The notes under the pieces: generated by a model | What the model saw: only the letters and a program-made list of their open reading frames with translations | Database searches by the model: none | Told to the model about the DNA's origin: nothing | Shown: positions 25,184-38,693 of the stretch, in pieces | How positions within the stretch are numbered: the first letter of the stretch is position 1 | Layout of the letters: every line of letters begins with the position of its first letter | Made by a program: the position numbers and the translations under genes | Origin: an uncultured Spirochaetota bacterium | Lineage (GTDB): Bacteria; Spirochaetota; Brachyspiria; Brachyspirales; Brachyspiraceae | Reading direction: 5' to 3' | NCBI GenBank assembly: GCA_944390575.1 | Contig: CALXQJ010000002.1 | Span: 372,001-436,000 of the forward strand | Length of the DNA stretch: 64,000 nucleotides

Positions 25184-26491
25184 TTATTTTCCCTTACTAA
25201 AGAAAGATTGAACCATAAAGAAAGTTCCTATAATAGCAAGTACAATATTAGGAAACCACATAGCCAAAAATGCAGGTACTCTTCTACTACCAGCTAATAA
25301 TTCAGCACCAGTAATTAAGAAATAATATACAACAACTACTATAACAGATATACCAAATCCAAATCCACGTCCAGAACGCTTACCAACAATTCCAAGTGGA
25401 GCTCCAATAATTACCATAAATATACATGCAGCAGGTATAGAGATAAACTTATGAAATTCTACAAAATAATAATATGGTACAGCCTCTCTCTCACTTTTTC
25501 TTTTTGTCTCTTCTATACGTTGTATATTTGTCATAATATAAGAGTTTGAAAAGCTATTAATATCTATAACTTGACTATTATTAAAATTAGATGAATTATT
25601 ACTCTCTAAGCTTGAAGCATAATTATTTGTGAATGCAAAGTATCTTTCTTCCACTTCATTACTTATAGATAACAAAGTGTTATTGCTTGCCTTAACTCTC
25701 ATATCTTCCATTTTTTCATATATTTTCCAGGCAGGCAACTCTCTAAGTCCTCTATCATGAGAACTTAAAACACTAACCTTTCTTACTATATTAATATCCA
25801 TACTATCAAATATACTAAAATCATTACTAACAAAACCATAATTATGCATCTCTTGAACAACACCATCTGTAAGCCTTAGAGTTACAACTCTTGTATTTGC
25901 TTTATTATCTATCCAAGTTCCAGACTTTGCACTAATTACTCTTTTTGTAGAGTTTATATTATCATATATAACTATATTAGAAAGCCCATTTTTATCAGAA
26001 TACTCAGCACCAATAGAAAGATTCATATCAGGAATACGAGTAAACTCCAACTTACCAACAGCAATAGAAGGACGAATATTAATAATATAAGAAATTAAAG
26101 CTCTATATCTAAAATTAGATTCTGTCATCACTACATTATTAAAAAATAAAGCAAATATAAAAGTAAATACCCCAAGTAATATTATAGGTTTATATATAAG
26201 CATATGTTTAAGCCCTAAAGCACGCATAACAATAATTTCATTATCCGATGAAAGACGCCCATATCCCATAATACTTGCCATTAATATAGACATAGGTATA
26301 GTAATAGCAACATTGAATGGAAGCATATATACAAATATTTCTAAAGATAATAAAAGAGGTGCCCCATTATTAATAATAAGTCTAAAAAGTTCAGGCATTA
26401 ATTGTATTACAAAAATAAAGGTAAAAAATAGTATGCCTGCTAAAAATGGGGCTATAGTTTCAAGTATTATATATATATTTAATTTTTTCAT
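25184..26491 (-). CDS. LptF/LptG-family permease (YjgP/YjgQ)
   Basis: Inner-membrane permease of the LPS (or lipooligosaccharide) transport ABC exporter, partner of LptB. The 435-residue protein has three N-terminal membrane helices ('LETIAPFLAGILFFTFIF' first). A large periplasmic beta-rich domain follows (about residues 120-335), including an Asn/Ser-rich stretch, and then three C-terminal helices with 'IPAACIFMVIIGAPLGIVGK' conserved in the family. It is longer than the usual 360 residues because of the periplasmic insertion. lptB lies at 47720-48538. It ends a four-gene minus-strand group with RNase J and SppA. Confidence 0.85.
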   Translation of the reverse strand: MKKLNIYIILETIAPFLAGILFFTFIFVIQLMPELFRLIINNGAPLLLSLEIFVYMLPFNVAITIPMSILMASIMGYGRLSSDNEIIVMRALGLKHMLIYKPIILLGVFTFIFALFFNNVVMTESNFRYRALISYIINIRPSIAVGKLEFTRIPDMNLSIGAEYSDKNGLSNIVIYDNINSTKRVISAKSGTWIDNKANTRVVTLRLTDGVVQEMHNYGFVSNDFSIFDSMDINIVRKVSVLSSHDRGLRELPAWKIYEKMEDMRVKASNNTLLSISNEVEERYFAFTNNYASSLESNNSSNFNNSQVIDINSFSNSYIMTNIQRIEETKRKSEREAVPYYYFVEFHKFISIPAACIFMVIIGAPLGIVGKRSGRGFGFGISVIVVVVYYFLITGAELLAGSRRVPAFLAMWFPNIVLAIIGTFFMVQSFFSKGK

Positions 26492-26494
26492 ATT

Positions 26495-27067
26495 TTATAT
26501 TAACTTTGTAATTGCTCCTAATATTAATAAAAATAAAGCAATATAGCTAATAAAATCCAATATAATTGGAGAAAGTAAAATGACAAATGCTTTTAATGAA
26601 TTATCGATTTTAAAAGAATATTTTATATTTTGAAATATTAAAATTAAATAATATATTTGTAAAATAAAAGCTATAATAGCTTGTATTAGTCCAAGATTAC
26701 TAGATAAACTAAATAGCAATGTTATTGGTAATAATAAAATATATATGCTGTATAGTGCAAAATAGTTTTTTGTAAAAATTTGGAAGTTTTGTTCTCTATG
26801 ATTAGAGAGCATTGAAGCTATTAGGCTTGTAATAGATATTTTTATAAAATTTGAAGCTATTATATACACTGATAGTAGTATAGTAAGTAGTAAAATACTT
26901 ACTATAGATTTACTACTATTATATGAGTATAATGCTGATATAGAAATAGAAAATATAGAAATTAAATATATTATAATTGTATATTTAAAATCAAAATTTC
27001 TTTTTATTGCTTTTTTAGGATCTATTAAATACAAATATAATGCTTCCATAAGAGTATTTATTTTCAT
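26495..27067 (-). CDS. polytopic membrane protein of unknown function (Yip1-like)
   Basis: A 190-residue hydrophobic protein with about five membrane segments. The N-terminal 'MEALYLYLIDPKKAIKRNF' before the first helix resembles the short cytoplasmic lead of Yip1-domain proteins, but the match is weak. It sits 2 bp after sppA and 3 bp before the LptF/G gene, so it is co-translated with envelope functions. No catalytic residues are visible. Confidence 0.5.
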   Translation of the reverse strand: MKINTLMEALYLYLIDPKKAIKRNFDFKYTIIIYLISIFSISISALYSYNSSKSIVSILLLTILLSVYIIASNFIKISITSLIASMLSNHREQNFQIFTKNYFALYSIYILLLPITLLFSLSSNLGLIQAIIAFILQIYYLILIFQNIKYSFKIDNSLKAFVILLSPIILDFISYIALFLLILGAITKLI

Positions 27068-27069
27068 AT

Positions 27070-28161
27070 TTATTCTCCAATATAGTTTGGAATATAAAGA
27101 TACATAGGAACTCCTATATATTGTCCATTAATAATTTCTTCATATGGATATTTGAAACTTGTATTTATCATAGGTGCTTTAGCAAGTAAATAATTTAGTA
27201 TATTAGATTTATTTACAGGTTTTGTAATAATATTAGGCTCTTCAGCATTTAAATTAACCATTTCAGCAGCATCTTTAATGGCATCTCTTAATGTACCAAT
27301 ATTATCAACAAGTCCATACTTCTGAGCACTTTTACCACTAAATACTCTACCATCGAAAAGTTCAGAATAATTACCCTTAATTCTATCACCGCGAGATGTT
27401 AGAACAACATTTGTAAATTGAGCTACAAACTCATCAGTCATACTCTGCCAATAAGCAATTTCATCCTCGCGAGGTGCTCTAAAAGGAGAGAATGAATCTT
27501 TATTCTTACCACTTTTTATAGTATAGTTTTTTATTCCAATAGCCTGAATAAGCTCAGATACATTTATAAACTGAGAAATAACACCAATGCTTCCAGTTAA
27601 AGTAGTTTCATTAGCATATATCTTATCTGCAATCATAGCCAAGTAATATCCACCAGAAGCAGCAACTCCTCTAAAAGAAGCTATAATAGGTTTATTATAT
27701 TTCTCTTTTAGTTCTTTTAAATAAGAAAAAGCCTCCTCACAAGAAACAACAGATCCTCCAGGACTATCAACTTGAAGTACTATAGCTTTTACTTTATTAT
27801 TTTTCATATAATATTCAAAATCTTCCATTAACTGTGCTGTTACAGAAGGTGTTTCTATACCAATGGCAGATGTTTTATCTTGATGAGTTATAATTCCTGT
27901 TAAATTAATAACAGCTATACCATCTTTATTTTGATTATTATTCTTTGATAATGATATTGAACTTTCTTTAGGTTTTACAAAAATAGATACTATTCCTATT
28001 ATAATAGCTAAAAGTATTAATGAAGAAACTACAATGTATTTTTTACTTGTTTTTTGCTCTTTTTTATTTTCATAATTGGAATATTTGTTATTTTCTTCCT
28101 TAAAGTTTTTATCTGTTTCATTTGTTTGATTGTTTTCTTTTTGTTCCTCTTGAAATTCCAT
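27070..28161 (-). CDS. sppA: signal peptide peptidase SppA (36K type)
   Basis: Membrane-anchored serine protease that degrades cleaved signal peptides. The 363-residue protein has a 42-residue Asn/Glu/Lys-rich cytoplasmic lead, a membrane helix (about 44-63), then the S49 domain. The nucleophile Ser is in 'GVAASGGYYLAMIADKIY' and the general-base Lys in 'NYTIKSGKNKDSFSPF'. GAGGAG precedes the ATG at 28161, so this start is well supported. The first 133 nt lie inside the end of the RNase J gene in another frame. Confidence 0.92.
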   Translation of the reverse strand: MEFQEEQKENNQTNETDKNFKEENNKYSNYENKKEQKTSKKYIVVSSLILLAIIIGIVSIFVKPKESSISLSKNNNQNKDGIAVINLTGIITHQDKTSAIGIETPSVTAQLMEDFEYYMKNNKVKAIVLQVDSPGGSVVSCEEAFSYLKELKEKYNKPIIASFRGVAASGGYYLAMIADKIYANETTLTGSIGVISQFINVSELIQAIGIKNYTIKSGKNKDSFSPFRAPREDEIAYWQSMTDEFVAQFTNVVLTSRGDRIKGNYSELFDGRVFSGKSAQKYGLVDNIGTLRDAIKDAAEMVNLNAEEPNIITKPVNKSNILNYLLAKAPMINTSFKYPYEEIINGQYIGVPMYLYIPNYIGE

Positions 28162-29963
28162 ATATTTTTCTCCTCTTTTTTATTGTTTTGAGTATCTGAT
28201 ATTTTATTGCTATCATCAGATAATTCTATAGTAGAAACATTTTCTAAATTTGTAATATTATTTTGATTATCTATATAAAGACAAGCAAAAATAACAGGTT
28301 CTCTACCCAAAGTTTGCATAAACTTTTTCTTTAAAGCTTCTCTAATTTCATACTTCATAGTAGAAGGAGTTTTCTTATTTCTATTTAGAAGTTTCATTAT
28401 AGCATTTTTAGCTGCTTCTTTTGCTTCACTCATTATCTGTTCATTTTTAGAAGCAACATTTTCATTAACAGCTCCGTTATAAGTAAATCCTTTACTTTCA
28501 ATATCTATTTTTATATCATACCCATTAATATCATTTTTCTTAATAACAGCATTAACAACAACAACACCATTTAGTGATAATTGTTCTCTATCGTAGAATA
28601 TACTATCTTCTAAATCTCCAACACCTTTTCCATCAACATATATATTTCTTATTTCTATAGGTTCAGCAATACTTGCATTTAAATTTGAATCTATTTCAAG
28701 AACATCACCATTAAATAGTAAAAAACCTTTAGCATTTAATCCATTTAAATTTTCTACTAATTTTAGATGAGTTCTTAAATGTCTTTTTTCTCCATGTACA
28801 GGCATAAAGTATTTAGGTTTTACAAGTCTATACATTAATTTTAAGTCTTCACTTGAAGCATGACCAGATACATGTAGTAATCTTTTATCATCTGTAATTT
28901 TAGCTCCCAAGTCGGATAAATTATTAATAACTCTTGTTACAGCCATTTCATTACCAGGTATAACGCTAGAAGAGAATATAACCATATCTCCTTCTTCTAC
29001 TTTTATATATTTATGCGATTGAAATGCTATTAAAGAAAGAGAAGCATAAGGTTCTCCCTGAGTACCAGTAGTAATACATACAACTTTTTCTCTAGGGTAT
29101 CTACTAATTTTATCTACAGGTATAACAACATCATATAGATTTAAATACCCCAAAGATTCAGCTATCTTAGTATATTTATCCAAACTTCTACCAGAAAAAG
29201 CAACATATTTTCCATTAGTTTTAGCGGCAGTAACCAAATCCTGTATACGCTCTATACTACTTGCAAATACAGCAACAATAATCATTCCCTCATCATAATT
29301 AAATAGAGAAGTCATATTTTCTTGTATAACACTTTCAGATACAGAAAAACCATCTTTTTGACAATTTGTAGAGTCTGCAAGCATTAATAATACACCTTTT
29401 TCTCCATACTCAGCAAACTTATAAAGATCTATAAATCTATCTGTAGTAGGATTTAAATCTACTTTAAAGTCTCCAGTATGTATAATAACACCAAGAGGAG
29501 TAGTGATAGCAAGTCCAACACCATCAGGAATACTATGATTAACTCTTATAAACTCTATTTCAAAATTTATTCCTATTTTTATTTTATGTCTGTCTTCTAA
29601 TTCATATATTGTAACATTAGAGTAGTTATTTGGTTTATCATTAAGCTTTGATTGTAGGAATGCTACTGTAAGTTTTGAGCCGTATATTTTTGTATTTGGG
29701 AATTTATCCAAAAAATAAGGTACAGCTCCTATATGATCTTCATGTCCATGAGTAATAATAAGCCCTATAATATTTTTATCTTCCAAATATGAAGTATCAG
29801 GTATTACATAGTCTATACCAAGCATATGACAACGAGGAAACATAAAACCACAGTCTACAACTAATACCTCATCATTATACTCTATTACAGTCATATTCAT
29901 TCCAATTTCTTGAACACCGCCAAGAGGTATTACTCTTATTTTATTATTATCTATTTTCATCAT
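28029..29963 (-). CDS. rnj: ribonuclease J
   Basis: Metallo-beta-lactamase ribonuclease with 5'-exo and endo activity in mRNA decay and rRNA maturation. Motif HxHxDH is 'THGHEDHIG' (His72, His74, Asp76, His77). The beta-CASP domain ('GRSLDKYTKIAESLGYL', 'TGTQGEPYASLS') and the C-terminal domain ending 'GREPVIFACLYI' are present. 644 residues exceeds the usual 555; about 80 residues beyond the conserved end are a Lys/Asn-rich tail, the last 44 codons of which overlap sppA out of frame. The start ATG at 29963 is followed directly by a second ATG. Promoter at 30035-30063. Confidence 0.93.
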   Translation of the reverse strand: MMKIDNNKIRVIPLGGVQEIGMNMTVIEYNDEVLVVDCGFMFPRCHMLGIDYVIPDTSYLEDKNIIGLIITHGHEDHIGAVPYFLDKFPNTKIYGSKLTVAFLQSKLNDKPNNYSNVTIYELEDRHKIKIGINFEIEFIRVNHSIPDGVGLAITTPLGVIIHTGDFKVDLNPTTDRFIDLYKFAEYGEKGVLLMLADSTNCQKDGFSVSESVIQENMTSLFNYDEGMIIVAVFASSIERIQDLVTAAKTNGKYVAFSGRSLDKYTKIAESLGYLNLYDVVIPVDKISRYPREKVVCITTGTQGEPYASLSLIAFQSHKYIKVEEGDMVIFSSSVIPGNEMAVTRVINNLSDLGAKITDDKRLLHVSGHASSEDLKLMYRLVKPKYFMPVHGEKRHLRTHLKLVENLNGLNAKGFLLFNGDVLEIDSNLNASIAEPIEIRNIYVDGKGVGDLEDSIFYDREQLSLNGVVVVNAVIKKNDINGYDIKIDIESKGFTYNGAVNENVASKNEQIMSEAKEAAKNAIMKLLNRNKKTPSTMKYEIREALKKKFMQTLGREPVIFACLYIDNQNNITNLENVSTIELSDDSNKISDTQNNKKEEKNIWNFKRNKKKTIKQMKQIKTLRKKITNIPIMKIKKSKKQVKNTL

Positions 29964-30034
29964 TTTATTCTACTTTTGAATTATATTATTAAAGTCTTCT
30001 TATATATATTAAAAAAGATTATATATAGCAAGAG

Positions 30035-30063
30035 ATTTTAACTATAAAAATATATTAAGTCAA
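30035..30063 (-). promoter_or_regulatory. sigma-70 type promoter of the rnj-sppA operon
   Basis: Minus strand TTGACT (30063-30058) and TAAAAT (30040-30035) with a 17-bp spacer, about 72 bp before the RNase J start. It is divergent from and about 27 bp away from the sigma-28 promoter of flgL. Confidence 0.6.
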
Positions 30064-30089
30064 GCTATCATTTTTATTAGTTTATGCAT

Positions 30090-30116
30090 AAAAGTTGGTA
30101 TTTCTCTTTCCGATAA
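30090..30116 (+). promoter_or_regulatory. sigma-28 (FliA) type promoter for flgL-fliW-csrA
   Basis: AAAAGTTG (30090-30097), 11 bp, TCCGATAA (30109-30116). It has the same spacing as the fliF site and is close to the FliA consensus. The leader would be about 110 nt, AT-rich. Confidence 0.7.
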
Positions 30117-30232
30117 TTTTTTTTATATTAATTCTTAATTAAAGATAACAAAAATATAAAAAATTATAAAGCGTTTATTTAATTTTACGAAATTTCTACT
30201 GAAGTATTATATTTTTATTAGGAGACCAAAGT

Positions 30233-31486
30233 ATGAGAGTAACAGAACAGGCACAATTTAATAGAGCAGTAAGTACTATTAAAAGAAATTATAATGAACT
30301 AGAGTCTTCTCAAACAAGATTATCAACAGGACAGAGAGTTCAAGCCCCACATCAAAATGTAACATCGACAGTAAATTCTATCTACTATAGAACAAGAATG
30401 TCTTCAGTTAATAGATTTCAAGAAAATATAGTAGACGGACAAGAAAGGCTTAATGTTGCTCATGATTCTATGAGTTCTATTACTCAAGCTTTAGCAAGAG
30501 CTCGTGACTTAGCAGTTCAGGCCGCTAATAGCACTTATAATGCTTCAGACAGAGCTGTTATGGCTATGGAAGTAGAGGAAATGCTTGAAAGAGTTGTTGA
30601 TATTTCTAAGACACAAAGTAAGGGAGAGTATATTTTCTCTGGCACTAGTGTTAAGACAGAACCTTTTAGAGCTTTTTATTCTCATGATGAAAAAGCTGGT
30701 CGTTCTATTATTAAGTCTGTATCTTATGAGGGTGATGCTAATGCTCAAAATAGAGAAGTAGAAAATGGTCAATATTTAGATGTTGCTACTCCTGGTAATT
30801 ATACTTTTTGGAGTACTAATATGGAAATAATTTCTACTAAGGATTCTTCTAATTATACTGTAGCTAATAATCAAGATATTATGATAGATGATATGATTAT
30901 TAATATTAAGCAAGGTGATAATATTGAAACTATAGTTCAGAGAATTAATGATGCTAATGGTAATGTAAAAGCATCTATCGGTGAACTTCAAGGCGGTGCT
31001 AAAGTTATAGAGCTTAAAACTTCTACACCACATAAGATATTATTACAAGATTTAGCAGGTGGCACAGTGTTACAAGATATTGGTTTGATTAGAGAGGGTT
31101 CTGCTAATATTCCTGAAAATAATTATGAGCCTTCAGCTTTAGTTACTGGAAAGAGTGTATTTGAATCTTTAATATACTTAAGAGATGCTATGCTTAATGA
31201 TGATGTTGCTTCTATTGGTTATGATGCTTTAGGGTATATTGATAGTGCTATAGATAATGTTACTAGTGTACAGGCTAATGCTTCTTCTAAGGTTAGTAGA
31301 CTTGATATGGGATATAATGCTTTTGAGGATCAAAAATTAGCTATATCAGAGGCTTTAGCTAAAAATGAAAATATTGACTATGCAGAAGAGATTGTAAACT
31401 TTAATTTATGGCAATATGCTCATAATGCTTCTTTACAGACTACAGGTAAAATGCTTGGTAGAACACTTTTAGATTTTTTAAGATAA
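30233..31486 (+). CDS. flgL: flagellar hook-associated protein 3 (FlgL)
   Basis: Junction protein joining hook to filament. N-terminal 'TRLSTGQRVQAPHQNVTS' and C-terminal helices ('FNLWQYAHNASLQTTGKML') are the conserved flagellin-like D0/D1 segments; the middle is variable. The 417-residue length is normal for spirochaetes. AGGAGA is 8 nt before the ATG. No flgK is found upstream in the window, although flgK-flgL is common; here RNase J lies divergent. It is controlled by a sigma-28 type promoter and followed by fliW and csrA. Confidence 0.93.
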   Translation: MRVTEQAQFNRAVSTIKRNYNELESSQTRLSTGQRVQAPHQNVTSTVNSIYYRTRMSSVNRFQENIVDGQERLNVAHDSMSSITQALARARDLAVQAANSTYNASDRAVMAMEVEEMLERVVDISKTQSKGEYIFSGTSVKTEPFRAFYSHDEKAGRSIIKSVSYEGDANAQNREVENGQYLDVATPGNYTFWSTNMEIISTKDSSNYTVANNQDIMIDDMIINIKQGDNIETIVQRINDANGNVKASIGELQGGAKVIELKTSTPHKILLQDLAGGTVLQDIGLIREGSANIPENNYEPSALVTGKSVFESLIYLRDAMLNDDVASIGYDALGYIDSAIDNVTSVQANASSKVSRLDMGYNAFEDQKLAISEALAKNENIDYAEEIVNFNLWQYAHNASLQTTGKMLGRTLLDFLR

Positions 31487-31521
31487 AATTTTAATTTAAT
31501 AAAATAAGGATAATAAATTTT

Positions 31522-31965
31522 ATGCCAGAAATAGAATCTCGTATACTTGGTAGAATAGAGGTTTCTGATGATTCTCTTTATAATTTAGAAGGTAGTATTC
31601 TTGCTTTTGAAGATTATAATGAGTTTTATCTTGTTAATATGAATGAAGATGGTACTTTTAAAATACTCCAATCTAAAGATGATAAGAATGTTTGTTTTAT
31701 TTTAATAGATCCTTTCTTAGTATTTACTGACTATGAACCTGATATTCACGATGATGATATTAAGAAACTTGGTATTAAAAAGCCTGAGGATATATATTTA
31801 CTTACAATAGTTAGCATTCAAAATGGTGACTTAAAAACTATGACAGCAAACTTAATAGCTCCAATAGTTTTTAATATGGATAATCATAAAGCAAGACAAT
31901 GTACTGCTTGTGGGGATAAGTATACAACAAGGCATCCTATATTATCAGAAAGTAATAATGGTTAG
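31522..31965 (+). CDS. fliW: flagellar assembly factor FliW
   Basis: FliW binds CsrA and flagellin alternately, so that CsrA is released to block flagellin translation when flagellin accumulates. The 147-residue protein has the family's 'EIESRILGRIEVSDDSLYNL' start and the central 'DPFLVFTDYEPDI' and 'TIVSIQNGDLKTMTANLIAP' blocks. The C-terminus carries a CxxC ('CTACGDKY') not usual in FliW. It lies between flgL and csrA, 12 bp before the latter, the standard arrangement of this checkpoint module. Confidence 0.93.
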   Translation: MPEIESRILGRIEVSDDSLYNLEGSILAFEDYNEFYLVNMNEDGTFKILQSKDDKNVCFILIDPFLVFTDYEPDIHDDDIKKLGIKKPEDIYLLTIVSIQNGDLKTMTANLIAPIVFNMDNHKARQCTACGDKYTTRHPILSESNNG

Positions 31966-31977
31966 TATGGAGGTTTT

Positions 31978-32220
31978 ATGCTTGTACTTTCTCGTAAAAT
32001 AAATCAAAGCATAATTATCGGTGATGATATAGAGATAATGCTTGTTGATATTAGAGGCGATCAAATAAAGCTTGGTATTAATGCTCCTAAGAATGTTAAA
32101 ATCTTTAGAAAAGAAGTTTATGAGGATATAGAAAATCAAAATTTAGAAGCTTCTAAGTATACATCTAAAGAAATAGATGTTCTTGCTTCTTTTATTAAAA
32201 ATAAATTAGGCAAGAAATAA
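31978..32220 (+). CDS. csrA: carbon storage regulator CsrA
   Basis: RNA-binding dimer that blocks or stabilises mRNAs by binding GGA loops; with FliW it controls flagellin synthesis. The 80-residue protein begins '[20 protein letters not shown]', the hallmark CsrA start, and contains '[20 protein letters not shown]' with the Arg that contacts RNA. The C-terminal tail is about 20 residues longer than E. coli CsrA (61), as in species where FliW binds it. GGAGG precedes the ATG. Confidence 0.97.
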   Translation: MLVLSRKINQSIIIGDDIEIMLVDIRGDQIKLGINAPKNVKIFRKEVYEDIENQNLEASKYTSKEIDVLASFIKNKLGKK

Positions 32221-32327
32221 TTTTTTATTATTTTTCAATAATTAGAATTAATAATTTTCTCTTAAAGTATTATAAAATATTAAAAAAGTGTAAATTATAG
32301 AAATTTATACTAAAACAATAATATAAA

Positions 32328-32366
32328 AAAGCCTATATTCATAGTTTATACTACTATACAGGCTTT
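32328..32366 (-). terminator. bidirectional intrinsic terminator between csrA and the DJ-1/PfpI gene
   Basis: Arms AAAGCCT (32328-32334) and AGGCTTT (32360-32366) close a long imperfect hairpin. On the minus strand TTTTTT follows directly, so it best serves the DJ-1/PfpI gene; on the plus strand a weaker T-rich tail could end the csrA transcript. Confidence 0.65.
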
Positions 32367-32379
32367 ATTATTATAATAT

Positions 32380-32880
32380 TTATATTAATTTTTTTATTAT
32401 CTCTTTAGCAAAATAAGGCAAATCATCAGGACATCTTGAAGTTATTATATTTCCACATACTACTACTTTTTCATCTTTATAATTAGCTTTTGCATTTAGT
32501 AAATCATCTTTTATACCTATATAGCAAGTAGCATCTTTTCCTTCTAATACTTTTGCTGATATCAAAGTCTGTTGACCATGACAAATAGCACCTATAGTAA
32601 GATTATTATCAACAAAATATTTTATTATTTTTTGTACATTTTCATTTCCCCTTATTGCTTCAGGAGCTCTTCCACCAGGTATTATTAATGCTTTATAATT
32701 TGAAGGTACTACTTCTGAAAAATCTAATTTTGCATCTATTTTGAAAAAGTATTCCCCTTTTATCTCTCCCTTATTTAAAGCTGCTATATCAACTTCAATA
32801 CCTTCTTCTAATAATCTAAAATATGGGTAAAATAATTCAGAATCTTCAAAGAAATTGTCTGTAATAATTAATGCTTTCAT
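32380..32880 (-). CDS. DJ-1/PfpI family protein
   Basis: Class I glutamine-amidotransferase-like fold of the DJ-1/PfpI/YhbO group (deglycase, protease or chaperone activities are reported for members). The 166-residue protein has the nucleophile-elbow Cys in 'LTIGAICHGQQTLISA' and the fold's 'KALIIPGGRAPEAIR' block. The Cys-His pair is as in PfpI. AAGGAAG is about 10 nt before the ATG. Single gene, with its own terminator at 32328-32366. Specific activity cannot be read from sequence. Confidence 0.87.
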   Translation of the reverse strand: MKALIITDNFFEDSELFYPYFRLLEEGIEVDIAALNKGEIKGEYFFKIDAKLDFSEVVPSNYKALIIPGGRAPEAIRGNENVQKIIKYFVDNNLTIGAICHGQQTLISAKVLEGKDATCYIGIKDDLLNAKANYKDEKVVVCGNIITSRCPDDLPYFAKEIIKKLI

Positions 32881-33063
32881 TTTGTATAACTTCCTTTATA
32901 TTTTTTATTATTTATGACAACATAATGTGTTTTTTTATTACTATAACAATAAATTCTATTTTAATTTATTTCAATATAGTAATTATCAAATTTAAATCTT
33001 AGTATATACTGTACTGTAAAAATGATTTTTTTATATAATTTTATCATTTTTTTTGAAATTTTA

Positions 33064-34573
<1,510 letters not shown>

Positions 34574-34592
34574 ATAAAAGTGGAGATAATAG

Positions 34593-37745
<3,153 letters not shown>

Positions 37746-37777
37746 TCCCTTAATCTTCTTTGTATATATATAATATT

Positions 37778-37820
37778 AAGTCTCTAATTATATTTTTTAT
37801 AATTAGAGACTTAGCTTTTT
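37778..37820 (+). terminator. intrinsic terminator after lacZ
   Basis: A perfect 15-bp stem (arms 37778-37792 and 37798-37812) with a 5-nt T loop is followed by AGCTTTTT. It lies 33 bp after the lacZ stop and just before the end of the convergent LOG-family gene. Confidence 0.85.
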
Positions 37821-38478
37821 ATTTATAAAACTTATTTATTTCATCTAACACTTCTTGAGGCTTTGTAGCACATTTAAATAAATCTAAATCTTCTTTATTT
37901 ATATATTTTTCATCTACCATTTCTTCTCTAAGCCATTTTAATAATTTATCATAATAATCTGTACCCATAACAAGTAGTGGCATTCTTTTTATAACTTTAG
38001 TTTGTATTAAAGTTAAAGTTTCAAACATCTCATCCATAGTACCAAATCCACCAGGGAAAATAATTACAGCCTTAGAATATTTAATAAACATTACTTTACG
38101 AGCAAAAAAGTATCTAAACTTAATTTCTTCTTTTACATAAGGGTTAGTAGATTGTTCAAAAGGTAATTCTATACAAAGTCCTATAGAATCGCCACCAGCA
38201 TCATAAGCTCCTTTATTTCCAGCTTCCATAATACCAGGACCACCACCTGTTATAATTTCATATTTATTTTCTGAAAGCAATTTAGCTGTTTCATAAGCAA
38301 GTTTATAGTCTTTATGATCTGAAGAAGTTCTTGCACTACCAAATAATGATACTGCATTTTTATAATTAGACATAGTTTCAAAACCTTCTACAAATTCTCC
38401 CATTATTCTAAATATACGCCAAGATTCATCTCTCATATCTACATTCTGTAATTCAAATTCTTCTCTTCTTTTAGCCAT
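37819..38478 (-). CDS. LOG-family (TIGR00730) Rossmann-fold protein
   Basis: Lysine-decarboxylase-like / LOG-type nucleotide 5'-monophosphate phosphoribohydrolase fold. The 219-residue protein has the glycine-rich 'ITGGGPGIMEAGNKGAYDAG' and the signature P-G-G-x-G-T-x-x-E in 'IIFPGGFGTMDEMFETLTLI'. These bind the phosphate and catalyse base release in LOG enzymes; members without proven activity are common. The N-terminal 35 residues include 'EFVEGFETMSNYKNAVSLFG', as in the longer subgroup. AAGGAG precedes the ATG. Upstream is a sigma-28-like sequence with a TTTACATAAT box. Confidence 0.85.
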   Translation of the reverse strand: MAKRREEFELQNVDMRDESWRIFRIMGEFVEGFETMSNYKNAVSLFGSARTSSDHKDYKLAYETAKLLSENKYEIITGGGPGIMEAGNKGAYDAGGDSIGLCIELPFEQSTNPYVKEEIKFRYFFARKVMFIKYSKAVIIFPGGFGTMDEMFETLTLIQTKVIKRMPLLVMGTDYYDKLLKWLREEMVDEKYINKEDLDLFKCATKPQEVLDEINKFYK

Positions 38479-38531
38479 AGATTTTTCTCCTTATATTATT
38501 TTTATATTTTACTAACACTATAATTAACCAT

Positions 38532-38542
38532 ATTATGTAAAC
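38532..38542 (-). promoter_or_regulatory. GTTTACATAAT box before the LOG-family gene
   Basis: Exact copy of the recurring box (GTTTACATAAT on the minus strand), next to the sigma-28-like -10 element at 38542-38549. It lies at the expected transcription start of the LOG-family gene. Confidence 0.45.
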
Positions 38543-38568
38543 TATCGGAAAATAAATATCGACTTTTA
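38542..38568 (-). promoter_or_regulatory. sigma-28-like promoter for the LOG-family gene
   Basis: Minus strand TAAAAGT (38568-38562) and TCCGATAG (38549-38542). The AAAGT-to-CCGATA distance is one base shorter than in the fliF and flgL sites, so the call is weaker. The leader would be about 55-60 nt. Confidence 0.4.
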
Positions 38569-38693
38569 TATAAAAATATAATTATATCTATTTCAAAAAA
38601 CTAAAAACTAATATATTATTTTTTTGTTATTATACTAAACTTATAAAAGTTGTGTGTATTAATTATTTTAACAAGGGAGATACCTTAAATACT

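Noticed and set aside
25140-25200. Hairpin between the TPR-NHL-VWA gene and the LptF/G gene as a terminator
   Set aside because: Only seven A/T pairs; too weak to call in this AT-rich DNA.
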